Shown piece after piece: positions 11,721 through 23,452 of a DNA stretch of 64,000 nt. The position numbers were made by a program, and so were the translations under genes. This DNA is from Rheum nobile (taxonomy: Eukaryota; Streptophyta; Magnoliopsida; Caryophyllales; Polygonaceae). The stretch covers positions 1,054,001-1,118,000 of the forward strand of contig WOAB01000052.1 in assembly GCA_027886185.1 (NCBI GenBank), given 5' to 3'. Position 1 is the first letter of the stretch, and each line of letters starts with the position of its first letter. A model generated the notes under the pieces. That model was not told the origin of the DNA. It was given only the letters and a program-made list of their open reading frames with translations, and did no database searches.

Positions 11721-13628
11721 TCAGGCGTCGAGGGCAGCAACATTGCCTTCGACAGGGGCTGGCTCTAGAGAAGGCTGGGGCTCGAGCGGCTCAGCATCGC
11801 CGGAGTGGGCCTCATCCTCACCGACATCTCCGTCCAAAGTCTCCTCTCCGACGCCAGCCAGTTGGAAGAGCTCTAAGCCAGGATTCCCCTTTGGAAACAG
11901 GGAATCCATGGTCTCCTTCTCTGCCTCCATATCCCAAAGCTCGTGCTTGCCTTCATCAAACTCCTCCATCATCTCGACACGCGACTTCAATGCATAAAAG
12001 GCGCCTACGTCGCCTACAATCCGGCCAACTTCGATCTGAGCCTGCTTCACCTCCTCCTTGACACCTGATCGGATCTCATCAAGCTCTTTTCGGCATACGA
12101 CTAACTCCTCCTGACAACTCTTCAGCTCCCTAGCAAAGCGACGCTCAGCCTCTCGACAGCGACTCTCCGCCCCTTCTAGCTTGCTCCTTAAAGACGCAAG
12201 GGCGGACTCCGACCTAGCAGCCTTTCCTCGGCCTTGAAAACCATCGTCTTGACACCAGAGTATGCCCCCAAGAGGTACTGAAAGGTCTAAGGAAGAAAAT
12301 ATAACAACAGTAAAAAAACTCAGTCGACAAAAGGGAAGGAAAAATGAAAAAACACAAACAAAAACAACTTACCCTCCACGCGGAACACCCCGCCTCACCA
12401 ATGCAATCCAGAGGAGAGATGTCGTCGACTTCCGACTTCAGAGTCGGATCCTGGGCATGAAAGAGGTCGGCGATCGATTGACCGACCGCGCCAATCTTGT
12501 TGATCCCTTCAGCGGTCACCTCTTTCTTCCTAGGAACCTCCTCTGTCTTAACATCACCAGAGGGAACGTCCGCTTTCCTCTTGGAGCCAACTCTGACTTG
12601 AGGCGCCGGGTCCGTCGGAACTGACTTGCTCGATGCGACTTTGGTTGCCGCCTTCCTCTGCTCGATCAAACCCTTTTCCATACACTCCTCTCAAGCGAGC
12701 ACTTGTTCGACCAGCGGGAGAAGCTGACGTGACAGACAACATGAAAAGATCATAAAGCATGCGACAAGGAAAAAAAGGAACAGAGAAAACTCCAGAGATC
12801 AAAAACTTACTCTTGACACGAGACGATGAGACGGTCGACATATCGTCCTGAGCGGCAGGGGAAGCCGATAACAGATTGACGTTGACAAACTTTCTTTCCG
12901 ACGCAGGAACACTAAGGACAATCCTTGACAACCCTTCCGACTGAGCATTCACCTCCAGATCTTCCGCCTCAGGAACTACAAAAAAGAAAAGTTAAAGCAA
13001 AAAGTTAAGACACACAAACAAGCAAAAGAGAAGATAAATACATACTCTCTACTCGCCACTCCATCAATAAGAACGAGCACTCTCCCCCCTTCTCCAGAGA
13101 CGAACGCTCGACAAAAAAGAACTTCGACCCTCATCCGCGGTCGTTTACGTCAAGATTAAGCACTAAAGGCTTCCGACCCTGTCGAATGCGTAACTGAACA
13201 CGGGAAGAACTCTTCGACCCAAGGAAATAATTGTACCACAGGGCGTCGAAATCAAAACCAGCCCCAGATTGAACGTTTACAAGATCCAGAACCCTCCATG
13301 CATGTGGCATCACCTGACATGGCGCTAGTACCAAAGTGGCTAGGAAGTCCCTGACAAGGGGAGAAAAAAGAAACCTGTGACCAATTCGGAACGGGTATGC
13401 ATAAAAACAGACCCAACCCTCATATCGGGTGTCATCCCTCTCGTCCGGGTGAGGCAGCCTTACAACCATCTGCGGAGGAAAACCCCCAACCTGAAGGATC
13501 TGCTCTAGCTCCGCCTGGGACAAGGTGCTTGTCAGAGCGTCGGACTCCTTCAGAATGAAGAGGGGAGGGGCTTTGTTCTTGCGCGAGTCCGAGTGAGTCG
13601 CCGACGACTCCAAAGATTCGCTAGACAC
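11721..13628 (-). pseudogene. Antisense spliced gene of the Gypsy element (putative gypsy-type transposon protein, coiled coil)
   Basis: Four exons are inferred on the minus strand: 13628-13046, 12975-12811, 12723-12373 and 12287-11721, each with GT and AG intron ends. Exon 1 (from MSSESLESS) contains a block running from FILKESDALTSTLSQAEL through YEGWVCFYAYPFRIGH to LVRDFLATL. I associate this with the Pfam family 'Putative gypsy type transposon' (PF04195, from memory). Exon 3 is basic. Exon 4 is a long Glu/Arg/Lys coiled coil ending in an acidic tail. Two TGA codons sit where Trp is expected (after NDRG in exon 1; after QVLA in exon 3), and one frame slip occurs early in exon 4. The exon 2/3 junction does not keep frame by eye. 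The function is unknown; similar antisense ORFs are known in Tat elements. Confidence 0.7.
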
Positions 13629-13743
13629 CGTGTCTAAGACAAAAAAGATGAGGAAATCGAAAAGCTATAGTGGAAGAACGGAAAAAACCTACCAGAGAAA
13701 CTTGCAAGAGAAGAATAGTGAAGTCGAATCGCTAAAGGACTGC

Positions 13744-13818
13744 TCCAAATTTATGGAGGGAGATGATGAACCTACAAAAACGTCGCATCACGCTCCAAAC
13801 TCCTGCCACGTAGCCCTG
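13744..13818 (-). promoter_or_regulatory. Probable promoter of the antisense gene
   Basis: On the minus strand, three short blocks precede the antisense start codon at 13628: CAGGGCTACGTGGC (13805-13818, with a G-box/ABRE-like ACGTGGC core), TGATGCGACG (about 13781-13790) and the TATA-like TCCCTCCATAAATT (about 13749-13762). The same three blocks, in the same order and with similar spacing, occur in the second Gypsy at 63493-63567, although the sequence between them differs. Confidence 0.6.
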
Positions 13819-13918
13819 GGCAGCCGCGCCAAAAACGGATGGTGGAGATCATGGCTTAGGAAGTTGCCTTGGATTCCGCCCACTCGCCTTGCCGAAGCCC
13901 AAAGCAACTTGGGGCTAT

Positions 13919-14602
13919 TGTTGGGCCCAGCATCTCCCTTGGAAGTCAGATCGGGCGAGACTAGCCCAAGCCCAAGATGAGTCAGAAGAACAGGGGAAAA
14001 ACGTAGAGGAGTAGTCGAAGCCTCCCCAGTCGAACGCTGCCCGACAAATCGCGAAGATCTCGTGGAGCATTAATATGCTAGGATGGAGCAACGGCCACAG
14101 CATTCAAGCACCACAATAATGGCAGAAATTAAGTACAGAATCCCAGCAATCACTCCCGGCATTGAAGACAAGATCTGGCAAGATCACAAGGAAACGGTCA
14201 GAAGGAAAGGCACTTACCATATTTGGATTCAGAAGAGATAAGAGGGGGAGGAGAGCTGGAAAGAGGGAGGGGATAGCATACTCTCACGCAGAATTAACTC
14301 TGAAAATACGCACGCATAAGCAGGGGATCTTCATCACTCACCCCGTTGAGAAACACCGCTCGATGCCCACCGATCAAACATCGTTATCTCCGGTCGAATC
14401 CAGTCTGACCTACTCCCCTCTAAGGATAAGTTGTAATCCGACTTAATTCGATTGTCAACACGTTAATAAAACTATCTCGCTACTTCATATTTGCTTTTTA
14501 TTTGTTGATTGTCTACTTGGTTTGGATTGATTTTTGTTACCCGATCGACTTGTTACCCCGTCTAAGGCGATCTAGGTCGTCCGATCTTTTCGCCCCAAAA
14601 CA
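13919..14602 (+). repeat. 3' LTR of the Gypsy element
   Basis: 684 bp, the same ends as the 5' LTR, followed by GGAAC at 14603-14607. The segment before it (GCAACTTGGGGCTAT) is the expected plus-strand priming region but is not a pure purine tract. Confidence 0.95.
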
Positions 14603-14607
14603 GGAAC

Positions 14608-14957
14608 CCTATTTAATAAATAGCAAGCCATTAACATGGCTTCACCCTAGAATCTGTCACTCAATCCCGAGTAGGATAACATGGAAATAACCATCTCTTT
14701 TGGGACTCGATTCTTCCTCTCTGATACACCATTTTGTTGTGGCGTATAGGGAGCCGTAGTCTCATGTATAATACCTACGGACTGGAAATACACAGGATCA
14801 TAAAACTCTCCACCTCTATCGGTGCATAGTTTCTTAATCAAGTCATTTTGTTGCAATTCAACCTCGGTTTTATAAACCTTAAACTTATCATGGGCCTCGT
14901 CTTTAGCATGTAGTAAATACACATAACAATAATGAGAATAATATGGTTAATAAAACG
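14608..14957 (-). pseudogene. Copia integrase fragment (core)
   Basis: Minus strand, part of the interrupted Copia element. It reads YCYVYLLHAKDEA, then the catalytic-core segment TDRGGEF and the conserved PYTPQQNGVSERKNR. It runs with at least one stop (near 14647) into CYLLNRVP at the GGAAC duplication, where the Gypsy entered. The protein resumes at 4661. Upstream of about 14957 similarity stops, so the N-terminal zinc domain is lost. Confidence 0.88.
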
Positions 14958-16012
14958 CACATCATAAATCTCATAACATATATACAAAATATAAATAACC
15001 GACCAGTCTATACAGAGTATAGTAGGGTCTAATGACTAATCTGTTTGGAAACAGTAGAGTCAAGTTTTAGCCAATCAGTATAACAATACCGTAGGGCATA
15101 TCATGACCAGTAGACTAAAAAGTAATCTAGTCAACCTAGTAGACTTATCATCAAGTAATCTGTATTAAATACAGTAGACCTGAATGAAGTAATCTAGAAA
15201 CATGAGTAGTCTATGCATAGCATAGTAGACTCATAAAAACACACAAGACCTCATCTAACTCATGAGATACTTGTCCTTAGTCTCTTGAGACTTAAGTTAA
15301 CTATTTAAGTTAAAATATCATGATCATTATTTTGATCATCGGGTCACATAAAATGGGAATTTGAACTAATGTGACTTATATCATGGTCATATGTATTGTA
15401 CTTATACGTAGATTATACACCATACACCTCCATCACCCAATTATATGGAATGAATCCGAGGAATTAGATTTTCCAACCATGATCTTACCATGACCAAAAA
15501 ATTTCCATGGTCATAGACATGTGCTTCCACCAATTTCATGGTACATAATCACACATATTTCATATATATATAGAGAGGCTTGAACACTTCCTCCTCTATT
15601 AATATTTCATACATGTACTTACATGTATTGTGCATATGAACATCCACGTACGAGATTTCAACTACCACCATATGCGGTTAGCATACATTGCATGACACCA
15701 ACAAGAAATTTAATCCTTATCCATACATATAAATATATGTTACATGTATACATGTCCAGAGATTACACAACCTCTTGCACATATGCCAAGATCATCAACA
15801 TGGCTTAAATATCACGGTCTCCGCATAATCGCACATGAATAAAATTTCCATGTCTATTTACATATTTAACACCACATCCAAGACCATACAGAGATTGGTC
15901 TTATATATATGTATATACCCAATACATAAATAACATAGAGGTATGAAACCTCCATTTCCATTATCCCATATCACCACCATTCATGCTTTATTAGCATTAG
16001 CCTTTATCGTGA
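14958..16012. other. Unassigned insert replacing Copia gag-protease coding
   Basis: About 1.05 kb with no coding similarity lies where Copia gag end, protease and early integrase should be. It contains four to five spaced copies of AGTAGAC paired with GTAATCT (about 15100-15235, spacing 32-45 bp). The rest is AT-rich. It may be a decayed insertion; I cannot name it. Confidence 0.5.
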
Positions 16013-16300
16013 TTAGGATGTGTGGCCTCTCAAATAAATCTGATAGCCAACCACAACCGTACATGACAACCAATCGTCTAATCTTGTCATTTTCCACTTG
16101 TTGCACCACCTCGTCTCCTCTAAGGGTTCGTTCTCTGTATCATCCGGTACGGGGGGCATTGGCATGCTTAGAACGTACACCTCCTTGAGCGTCGTGAGGG
16201 GAAAATGCATCTTTATTTGCCATCTCCGGAAGTCCACGCCCTTGAACTTCTCCAACTTCCTAAACTTGGAAGTCATCTCGTTCACCGATGCAACCGCCAT
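16013..16300 (-). pseudogene. Copia gag N-terminal fragment
   Basis: The ATG at 16300 lies only 29 nt inside the LTR boundary. The product reads MAVASVNEMTSKF, then LEKFKGVDFRRWQIKMHF and LTTLKEVYVLSMPMP, a common plant Copia gag start. It loses similarity after about 75 residues and stops at 16013. I do not see the usual TGGTATCAGAGC primer site between LTR and start. Confidence 0.85.
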
Positions 16301-16329
16301 TGATCAACTACAAAAATATTAGTTTTGAA

Positions 16330-16908
16330 TGTTGTATAAGGGTGTAACGTTGATCAAACTTTGGTTCGACTTGGATATAGATTGAATCGTGCCAACGCAC
16401 TTTCCAAAACCAATATTCCGACCCTTACTCTTGTAGCCTTAGGGTTGCAAGAAATTCGATTCGGGATAAGACAATCAAACCTCTATTGAACAAGGCAATA
16501 TCAATAAAGAGCACTTAGTGTTTTCGGTGTTTGTTCGATACAAGAGATCGTTCTCTTTTTGTATGTCCAAGACTTGCCCCAACCTCACCCTTATATAGGG
16601 CATAAGTAGTTAGGCGGTTACATGGTGGTTAGGAAGTTGTATGGCGGTTGGGCGGTTGCATGGCGGTTGGGCGGTTGAAAAACGGTTAAAAAACCACCAA
16701 ACTACTCAACCATAACCCCACCCTTATAAATATGACTTCTTGGTGTCCGCCTCTCGAATCCCTACACATTCCATAACCTCGAGTCCGAATCCACGCACAC
16801 GAGTGTGCACTCTGCACCGCCAAAACTCGTTATGCGCCGAACAAACTCCATAAGTCTTGAGCAAATCCCGACTACACCAAATGGCCGATGACACTAAAAT
16901 CACCAACA
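16330..16908 (-). repeat. 5' LTR of the minus-strand Copia element
   Basis: 579 bp, flanked on the right by AGATT (16909-16913), matching the duplication on the far left. Confidence 0.92.
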
Positions 16909-16913
16909 AGATT

Positions 16914-17415
16914 TGAGTGAAACAAATTGTTATGGTAAAATGGAGATATTCGTTGGACGAGAAAGTGATCAACGGTCTAGATTAGATATTTTTGGAGTGC
17001 ATACTTGAGTATTGGATGACACACACTTGATTTGGCTTGAGATCCCTATTTTTGAGATATTATTCAATTTTAATTTATTTTAAAATGTGATTATATCTCT
17101 TCAAATATACTTTATTAATATCTTCATTCTTGTTTTCTTCTTCTTCCCCTTTCATGATCTCTCGTCTGGTGTCGCTTTGCCTCCAGATTCCCGGAGTCCG
17201 ACTCTGCTTCCACCTCCAGATTTCCGGAGTTGGACTCTGCTTCCACCTCTAGATTTTCAGAGTCTGACTCCACTTCTGCCTCCAGATTTCTTAGAGTCCG
17301 ACTTCGCTTCCGCCTTGGATTTCCGGAATCCACAACTGCTCCGTTCTACTCTGCCTATGCTCCATCCATATGATATTAGGGTTTAGTGGTATCGGCAAAT
17401 TCGATTTAAAACGTA
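16914..17415. other. Spacer between two Copia elements
   Basis: About 500 bp with no gene. The only structure is the 33-bp minisatellite at 17191-17322. Confidence 0.6.
17191..17322. repeat. 33-bp minisatellite (about four units)
   Basis: About four diverged copies of a 33-bp unit beginning CCGGAGTCCGACTCTGCTTC. Because 33 is a multiple of three, the minus strand stays open and gives an artefactual Glu/Ser-rich repeat peptide. Confidence 0.8.
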
Positions 17416-18253
17416 TGGGTAAAATGATGCATAATCACTCATATAATGCTTGTTTATGGCTGAAGGGAAAAGTGGGTTGTTGGTATTCCCAAGACATCCC
17501 ACATTGGAAAATAAGAGGTAAAATTATGTCCTTATATATGTCTTCCCTTGAAGGCCAAGTAGTGAGTTGGGAGAAGAGAGGCCCCCATGCGTGCACCACT
17601 GTTGTCCGTCCATTCTGGTCCATGTTCGTGGCACGTGCGCAGTGGGGTTGGGTCTCTTTTTATGGGTTTGCTAATTATTTTGCGAATAAAAGGCCAAATG
17701 GATTATGGATTAACATTCATCATTGCTATTTCATAACTTCCGATATTTGATAAAAGGTTATATTGCAAATTCCATTTTCAGAGTGTTTGACTGATTGAAA
17801 CCAATACAATCATGTTTTAATGGAAAATTGATTTGGTAATGAAGGAGAGGATTTGGTTTCAATTGTGGTTTGATTTCGTGATGAAAGGAAAAGGAGCATA
17901 TCATGGGATTTGGTCTATCATCTCTTTCCTATATAAAGGACTCTCTTTGTTCTTCAGAAAACACATTGAAAACCATCATATCTTCTCTGTTTTATCAAAC
18001 ATCAGCAAACCCGCCCTTCTCATATATTGGTCCGAGTTCATGCGATCCCTTCTTTTCTTATCTAAAGTGCACAGGTTCGAGGAGAGATGTGCTAACCTTG
18101 GGGGATTTACCCCATCTCTAACTTGCACCACTGTTAGGGTGATTTGCTTCTAAGGCAGTGCATTGTACCACGACACAGCAACGAGGCTAAACCTATATCA
18201 GTTATCTACATGCATTTCAATCTTTGTTCAAAGTTCTTGTCCCTCTTCTTACA
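17416..18253 (+). repeat. 5' LTR of the decayed Copia
   Basis: Alignable to 22612-23452 along its length, including a TATATAAAGG box near 17930 (TTCCTATATAAAGGACTC) that fits an LTR promoter. The end near 18253 (CTTCTTACA) is my best guess. Confidence 0.8.
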
Positions 18254-18291
18254 ATTTAGAACTAAATCAATTCACCACTTTTCCTAATCGA

Positions 18292-21200
18292 ATGGAGAAC
18301 CACATCATTAAGTTGTCGGATTTGTCCAAACTTGAGCCTTTGGATGGAACCAACTACAAGCGTTGGTCCCAGAAGCTACTGATTGTCTTTGAGCAACTCA
18401 AAGTTGATTAATTTCTCCTCAACGCTCTGCTGCGATTCCTGTTGCTGCTCAGGCCGTCGTTTCCCTTCCTCTGGCTACTCAAGATTCGACTCCTGATGCC
18501 ACCTATGAAGCAAATCAAGAGGAGCAATCCGCTAAGTCTAACAATTTTGCTAAGTCTATATGGGAGACTCTAAAAGAAGTATGGTTAAGATGATGATGGG
18601 AAGAAGAAGTATTTTACTGGAAAGGTCATGAGATTCTAGATCTTGGATGACAACCCGATTATGGAACAAGTCCATGAATATGAGAACCTGGTGGTTGATA
18701 TCCTTGCTAATGGAATGAAGATGTGCGAGAATCTGCATGCCAATTTTCTAATTGAAAAGCTTCGAGATTTGTGGGCAAGTTACCTCAATCATCTCAAACA
18801 CAAGAAGAAGGACATGACTCTAGAAGAGTTAGTCGGTCACATGAAGATTGAAGAGGCAAACCGCCTCAAGGATAAGTCATCTTACCTTTCTGGTTCTTTA
18901 GTTAAGCCTAACTTTGTTGAGAATTCTTCTCAAAAGAATGACAGGTTCAAGAAGAACACTAGACAACCTCTTTCAAAGAATTTTGAAGCCTAGAAAGCCC
19001 TACACAGAAAGGGCCAGAATTTCGTAAAGGAGGAAAAAATGACAAGCCTAAAGGAGCATGCTTTGTCTGCAGAAAACCTGGTCATAGGGTTGCTCAATGT
19101 TATCATAGAAATGATGCCCCAAAGAATAATCAAGGCCCAAAAATAAACAAGGAGAAGAATTAGGTTAATTTGACAAAAGAGGAGTAAGTCGTTGTTACTT
19201 TAGAAGTTAACATGGTCGACATGGTTGAATGGATGGTCGACACCAGAGCTACTAGGCAATTCTGCGCCAACGTAGACCTGTTGTCTGACTTCGTCCTTGC
19301 CTCCAAGGGGAATAAGTTTACATAGGCAACTTTAGCAATTCTAAAGTGCTCAATAAAAGGGAAATTCTTCTCAAATTAAATTTTGCCAAAAAGTTATGCG
19401 TAATGAATGTGCTATATGTGCCATATTGGCATACGAATTTGATTTATGGAGGGTTTAATGATTAAAGCTAGCTTTAGGCTCCTATTTGATGGAAAAGTAA
19501 TCATGAGCAAGAATGGGGAATTTGTTGGGAAGGGTTTCATGGTTGAGAATGGTCTTTTTATGCTTGATTTCATTGTTGCTGAAATTAATGAAATTGGATC
19601 TACTTCTTCTTACTTGACTGAATCTATTGACTTATGGCATGCTAGATTAGGACATGTGAATGTGAATGCTATTAAGCGATTGAATAAATATGGATTGATT
19701 CCTAATCTAAACGTTGATAACCATAGTAAATATGATATATGTACTGAGGCCAAATTCACTAGGAAACCTTTTAAACCAGTAATTGAAAGGAAATCAGAAT
19801 TACTTGAGTTAAGACATTATGACCTGACTGATTTTAAGAATACTAAGAGTAAAGGAGGCAAACGGTATTACATCACATTTATAGATGATTTTTTTAGATA
19901 TACCAAGGTCTATTTACTTTGATCTAAAGATGAGGCTGAAAGGACTTTCTTAGTTTATAAAGCAGAAGTGGAAAACCAATTAGATTGGAAAATAAAAAGA
20001 TTTAGATCTGATAGAGGTGGTGAGTATGGGACTGATTCACTTAAGATATTTTGTGAAGAAAGTGGTATTATACATGAGACTACAACCCCTTTATACACCT
20101 CAACATAATGGTACAGTTGAGAGGAAAAACCGGACTTTAAAAGAGATGATGAATGCCATGCTTATTATTTCTGGTTTACTTGATTATATGTGGGGTGATG
20201 TTGTTTTATATGCTAATCATGTTTTAAATAGAATTCCTCATAAAATAAATAGATGTAACCCCTTATGAATTATGGAAAGGCTATGCACCTAACTTGTCAT
20301 ATCTGAAAGTGTAGGGGTCTTTAGCTAAGGTTGCCTTTCTTGTGTTTAAACGTAAACTTGTTGGACCTAGAACATTTGATTATGTGTTTATAGGCTATGC
20401 TGATAGTAGTTCAACTTACAGATTCATGCGACTGAATGATCAAACTATATGTGAATATCCTGATGCAGAATTCTTTGAACATGTTTATCCTATAAAAACT
20501 CGTGATGTATCTACTTATATAATTCACGCATCTTCTGTTATGCCTGTATCTACTCCTACGTGCTCTAGATGAAATAACTCTAAAGATTCTATTGAACCTA
20601 GAAGGAGTAAAAGGCAGAGGATTGAAACTAGCTTTGGTCCTAATTTTGTGACTTCTTTTCTAATAGAACTTGTAAACATAGATATACTAGATGAATTTAT
20701 GATATGCATTCATATGATTGAAGAAGATCCTAGAACATATAAAGAAGCCATGAGTTCTATTAATGCTAGTTTCTGGAAAGATGCTATTAACAATGAATTA
20801 GATTCGATCATGTCTAGTCAACATGGGATGTAATTGACTTGTCTAGAGGTAGTAAGGCCATTGGATGCAAACGGATTTTCAAGAAAAAGTTGAAAACTAA
20901 TGACTCTATAGAAAGATATAAGGCAAGACTTGTTATTATGGGGTTTACCCAAAAACATGGTATTGATTATTTTGACACTTACTCACTTGTGACTAAAATC
21001 GCTACATTCGTGCTTTGCTAGCTCTAGCTTCAGCTTATAATTTGCTAGTACATCAGATGGATGTGAAGACAACATTTCTAAATTGCGATTTATGTGAACT
21101 CTGATATATATGCAACGACCTCCAGGATTTGAGATTCCTGAATAAAAGCATAAGGTGTGTAAGCTCGAGAAATCCTTATATGATGTGAAACAAGCACCAA

Positions 21201-22267
21201 AGCAATGGTATGAAAATTTTCATAATGCTATTTTAAGCTTTGGATTTCATGTAAATGGTTCTGATGCATGTGTGTATTCTAAAATGAATCATGGAAATGT
21301 GTGATTATATGATTGTATGTATATGACATGCTTATAATGGGGACAAACATAGATATTTTTTTATTGGACCAAGGATTTCTTATCATCAAAATTTGAGATG
21401 AAAGACTTAGGTGAAGTTGATGTGATCTTAGGTATAAAAGTGAGTAAAATCAAAGAAGGCTTCATCCTGTTTCAATCTCATTATGTAGAGAAAATTTTAA
21501 AGAAATTTGATTCTTTTCATGTCATACCTATAGGAACACCTTATGATTCTAGCATACATTTAATGAAAAATAAAGGCAATAGTGTTTCTCAACCTGAGTA
21601 TGTTAAGATAATTGGAAGTCTGATGTTCTTAATGAACTATACTCGACCTAATATAGCTTATGTTGTTAGTAGATTAAGTCGATATACCCCTTGTCCATGT
21701 AATGAACATCAGAATGCCCTTAAAAGATTGCTAAAGTACATGAGAGCTACAATGCATCGGAGTTTACATTATGTAAAAATTCTTACAGTTCTAGAGGGAT
21801 ATTGTGATGCTAATTGGGTATTTGATAATGACGAAGTACTAAATTCTACTAGTGGGTATGTGTTTACTTTATGTGGTGCAACTATTTCATGGAAGTCTGC
21901 AAAGTAGACCATAATAGCTAGATCTACTATCGAGTTAGAGTTTGTGACTCTTGACTTATCAGGGCAAGAGGCAAAATGGTTGAGAATTCTAATGGCTGGC
22001 ATTCCATTGTGGGGGAGGCCAACACCTCACATATCTCTACATTGTGATTCTCAAGCAGTTATAGAAGTTGATAAGAGTAGTGCCTATAATGGAAAGAAAA
22101 GGCACATTCGGATCCGACATGAAGTTGTGAGACACCTCATTTTAAATGGTGTAATCACATTGGAGTTCATAAGGTCATAGATGAATTTAGCTAATCCTTT
22201 AACAAAAGGATTAAACATGAAAAGTTTCATGGAATCATCGAGGGGGATGGGTTTGAAACCTTTGTGA
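18292..22267 (+). pseudogene. Copia gag-pol remnant (many stops and frameshifts)
   Basis: The gag ATG is at 18292 (MENHIIKLSDLSKLEPLDGT). The zinc knuckle CFVCRKPGHRVAQC is near 19050. The protease site near 19235 reads DTRA instead of DTGA. Pre-integrase follows (WHARLGHVN near 19640), then the integrase end (PLYTPQHNGTVERKNRT near 20090), RT start (KAIGCKRIFKKKLK near 20850), RT end (MKDLGEVDVILGIKV at 21398) and RNase H (to GLKPL at 22267). The RT catalytic region around 21320 is unreadable. At least ten breaks are seen, so it is inactive. Confidence 0.88.
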
Positions 22268-22611
22268 AAGGTTATCTTACACCCATTCCTATGGTGAATG
22301 ATAAGTAAAAAAAGAGGTTGAACATTTACTGTTCTTGAGAAGTCCTTTAGAGTGTACTCATGAGTATCCCAAGTATATAGAAACTCTCGTGGAAATATCT
22401 CAATGGTGGGGTCGTATGGACACAAGATAAGTGTGTGTTCTTGATTCACGTTCTGTAAAATGATCAAAGAGTTCAAGACTTCGTTTAGTGTATTGATTTG
22501 AGAATATCCTTAAGTTCACTAAAGTTCTGGTTCAAATCGAAAGATACAAGTTCTTAAGCACTAAGCCTACCAAGCTCAGATTAGTGTAAACTTTGCATTA
22601 GTGGGGGAATC
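22268..22611 (+). other. Copia 3' untranslated region
   Basis: About 340 bp between the last RNase H codon and the 3' LTR, ending in the purine-rich priming run. Nothing else seen. Confidence 0.6.
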
Positions 22612-23452
22612 TGGGTAAAATGATGCCAAATCATCCATATAATGCTTGTTTATGGCTGAAGGGAAAAGTGGAATGTTGGTATTCCCAAGACATCCCACAT
22701 TGGAAAATAATAAGTAAAATTACCTCCTTATATATGCCTTCCCTTGACGGCCAAGTAGTGAGTTGGGAGAAGAGAGGCCCCTACACGCGCACCGCCATCG
22801 CCGTCCATTTGTTCCATTTCGGTCCGTGTACGCGGCACATGCGCGGTGGGGTGGGGTGGGTCTCTTTTTACGGGTCTGCTAACTATTTTGCGAATAAAAA
22901 GCCAAATGGATTACGAATTAGCATTTACCATTGTCGTTTTATAACTTTCGATATTTGATAAAACGTTATATTGCAGTTTCCATTTTCAAAGTGTTTGACT
23001 GATTTAAACCAGTATAATTCTGTTTTAATGGAAAATTGATTTGGTAATGGAGGAGAAGATTTGGTTTTAATCAGGGTTTGATTTCATGATTAAAGGCAAA
23101 GGAGCAGATCATGGGATTTTGTTTGTCATCTCTTTCCTATATAAAGGATTGTCTTTGTTCTTCAGAAAACACATTGAAAATTATCCTCTCTTCTTTGTTT
23201 TATCAAACATCAGCAAACCCGCCATTCTCATATATTGGTCCGAGTTCCTGTGATCCCTTCTCTTCTTACCTGAAGTGCACAAGTTTGAGAAGAGTTCTAC
23301 TAACCTTGGGGAGCTTACATCATCTTTGACTTTCACTAGTGTTAGGGCGATTTGCTTCTAAGGCAGTGGCTTGTACCACGACACAACAATAAGGCTAAAT
23401 CTACATCAATTATGGGCCTACCTTTTAATCTATGCTCGAAGTTCTTGTCCCT
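22612..23452 (+). repeat. 3' LTR of the decayed Copia
   Basis: Matches 17416-18253, with the TATATAAAGG box near 23140. The match fades after CTTGTCCCT at about 23452. Confidence 0.8.

Larger units (their letters stand above)
4667..14602 (+). mobile_element. Tat-lineage Gypsy LTR retrotransposon, nested in Copia integrase
   Basis: Two 684-bp LTRs (4667-5350 and 13919-14602) are flanked by the perfect duplication GGAAC (4662-4666 and 14603-14607). Inside, in order, are a tRNA-Lys-type primer site, gag, protease, reverse transcriptase with a first RNase H, a second archaeal-type RNase H, integrase, and a 2.9-kb 3' region with an antisense spliced gene. The second RNase H, the single gag-pol frame and the long 3' region with an extra ORF are features of the plant Tat lineage. 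The LTRs differ at about 14 of 684 sites by eye. The element is full length but carries four in-frame stops in gag-pol. Confidence 0.95.
1527..16908 (-). mobile_element. Copia LTR retrotransposon (minus strand), split by a nested Gypsy element
   Basis: Two related LTRs (1527-2095 and 16330-16908) begin TGTTGTATAAGGG and end CACCAACA on the plus strand. They are flanked by a perfect 5-bp duplication AGATT (1522-1526 and 16909-16913). Coding remnants run on the minus strand in Copia order: gag (16300-16013), integrase (14957-14608, continued below 4661), reverse transcriptase and RNase H (to 2630). A Gypsy element occupies 4667-14602. The gag-to-integrase part is mostly lost and replaced by unrelated sequence. 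The pol resembles the TNT1-94-type Copia proteins of plants. The element cannot be autonomous. Confidence 0.93.
17416..23452 (+). mobile_element. Decayed Copia LTR retrotransposon (plus strand)
   Basis: Two LTR copies (17416-18253 and 22612-23452) start TGGGTAAAATGATGC; the second is preceded by a short purine run GTGGGGGAATC. Between them lie plus-strand Copia remnants in normal order with many stops and frame changes. I could not find a matching target duplication, and the right LTR end is uncertain. Decay is heavier than in the minus-strand Copia. Confidence 0.87.

Noticed and set aside
11684..12061. Plus-strand frame of 125 codons in the Gypsy 3' region
   Set aside because: It overlaps the better supported antisense coiled-coil exon and has basic low-complexity composition typical of a shadow frame.
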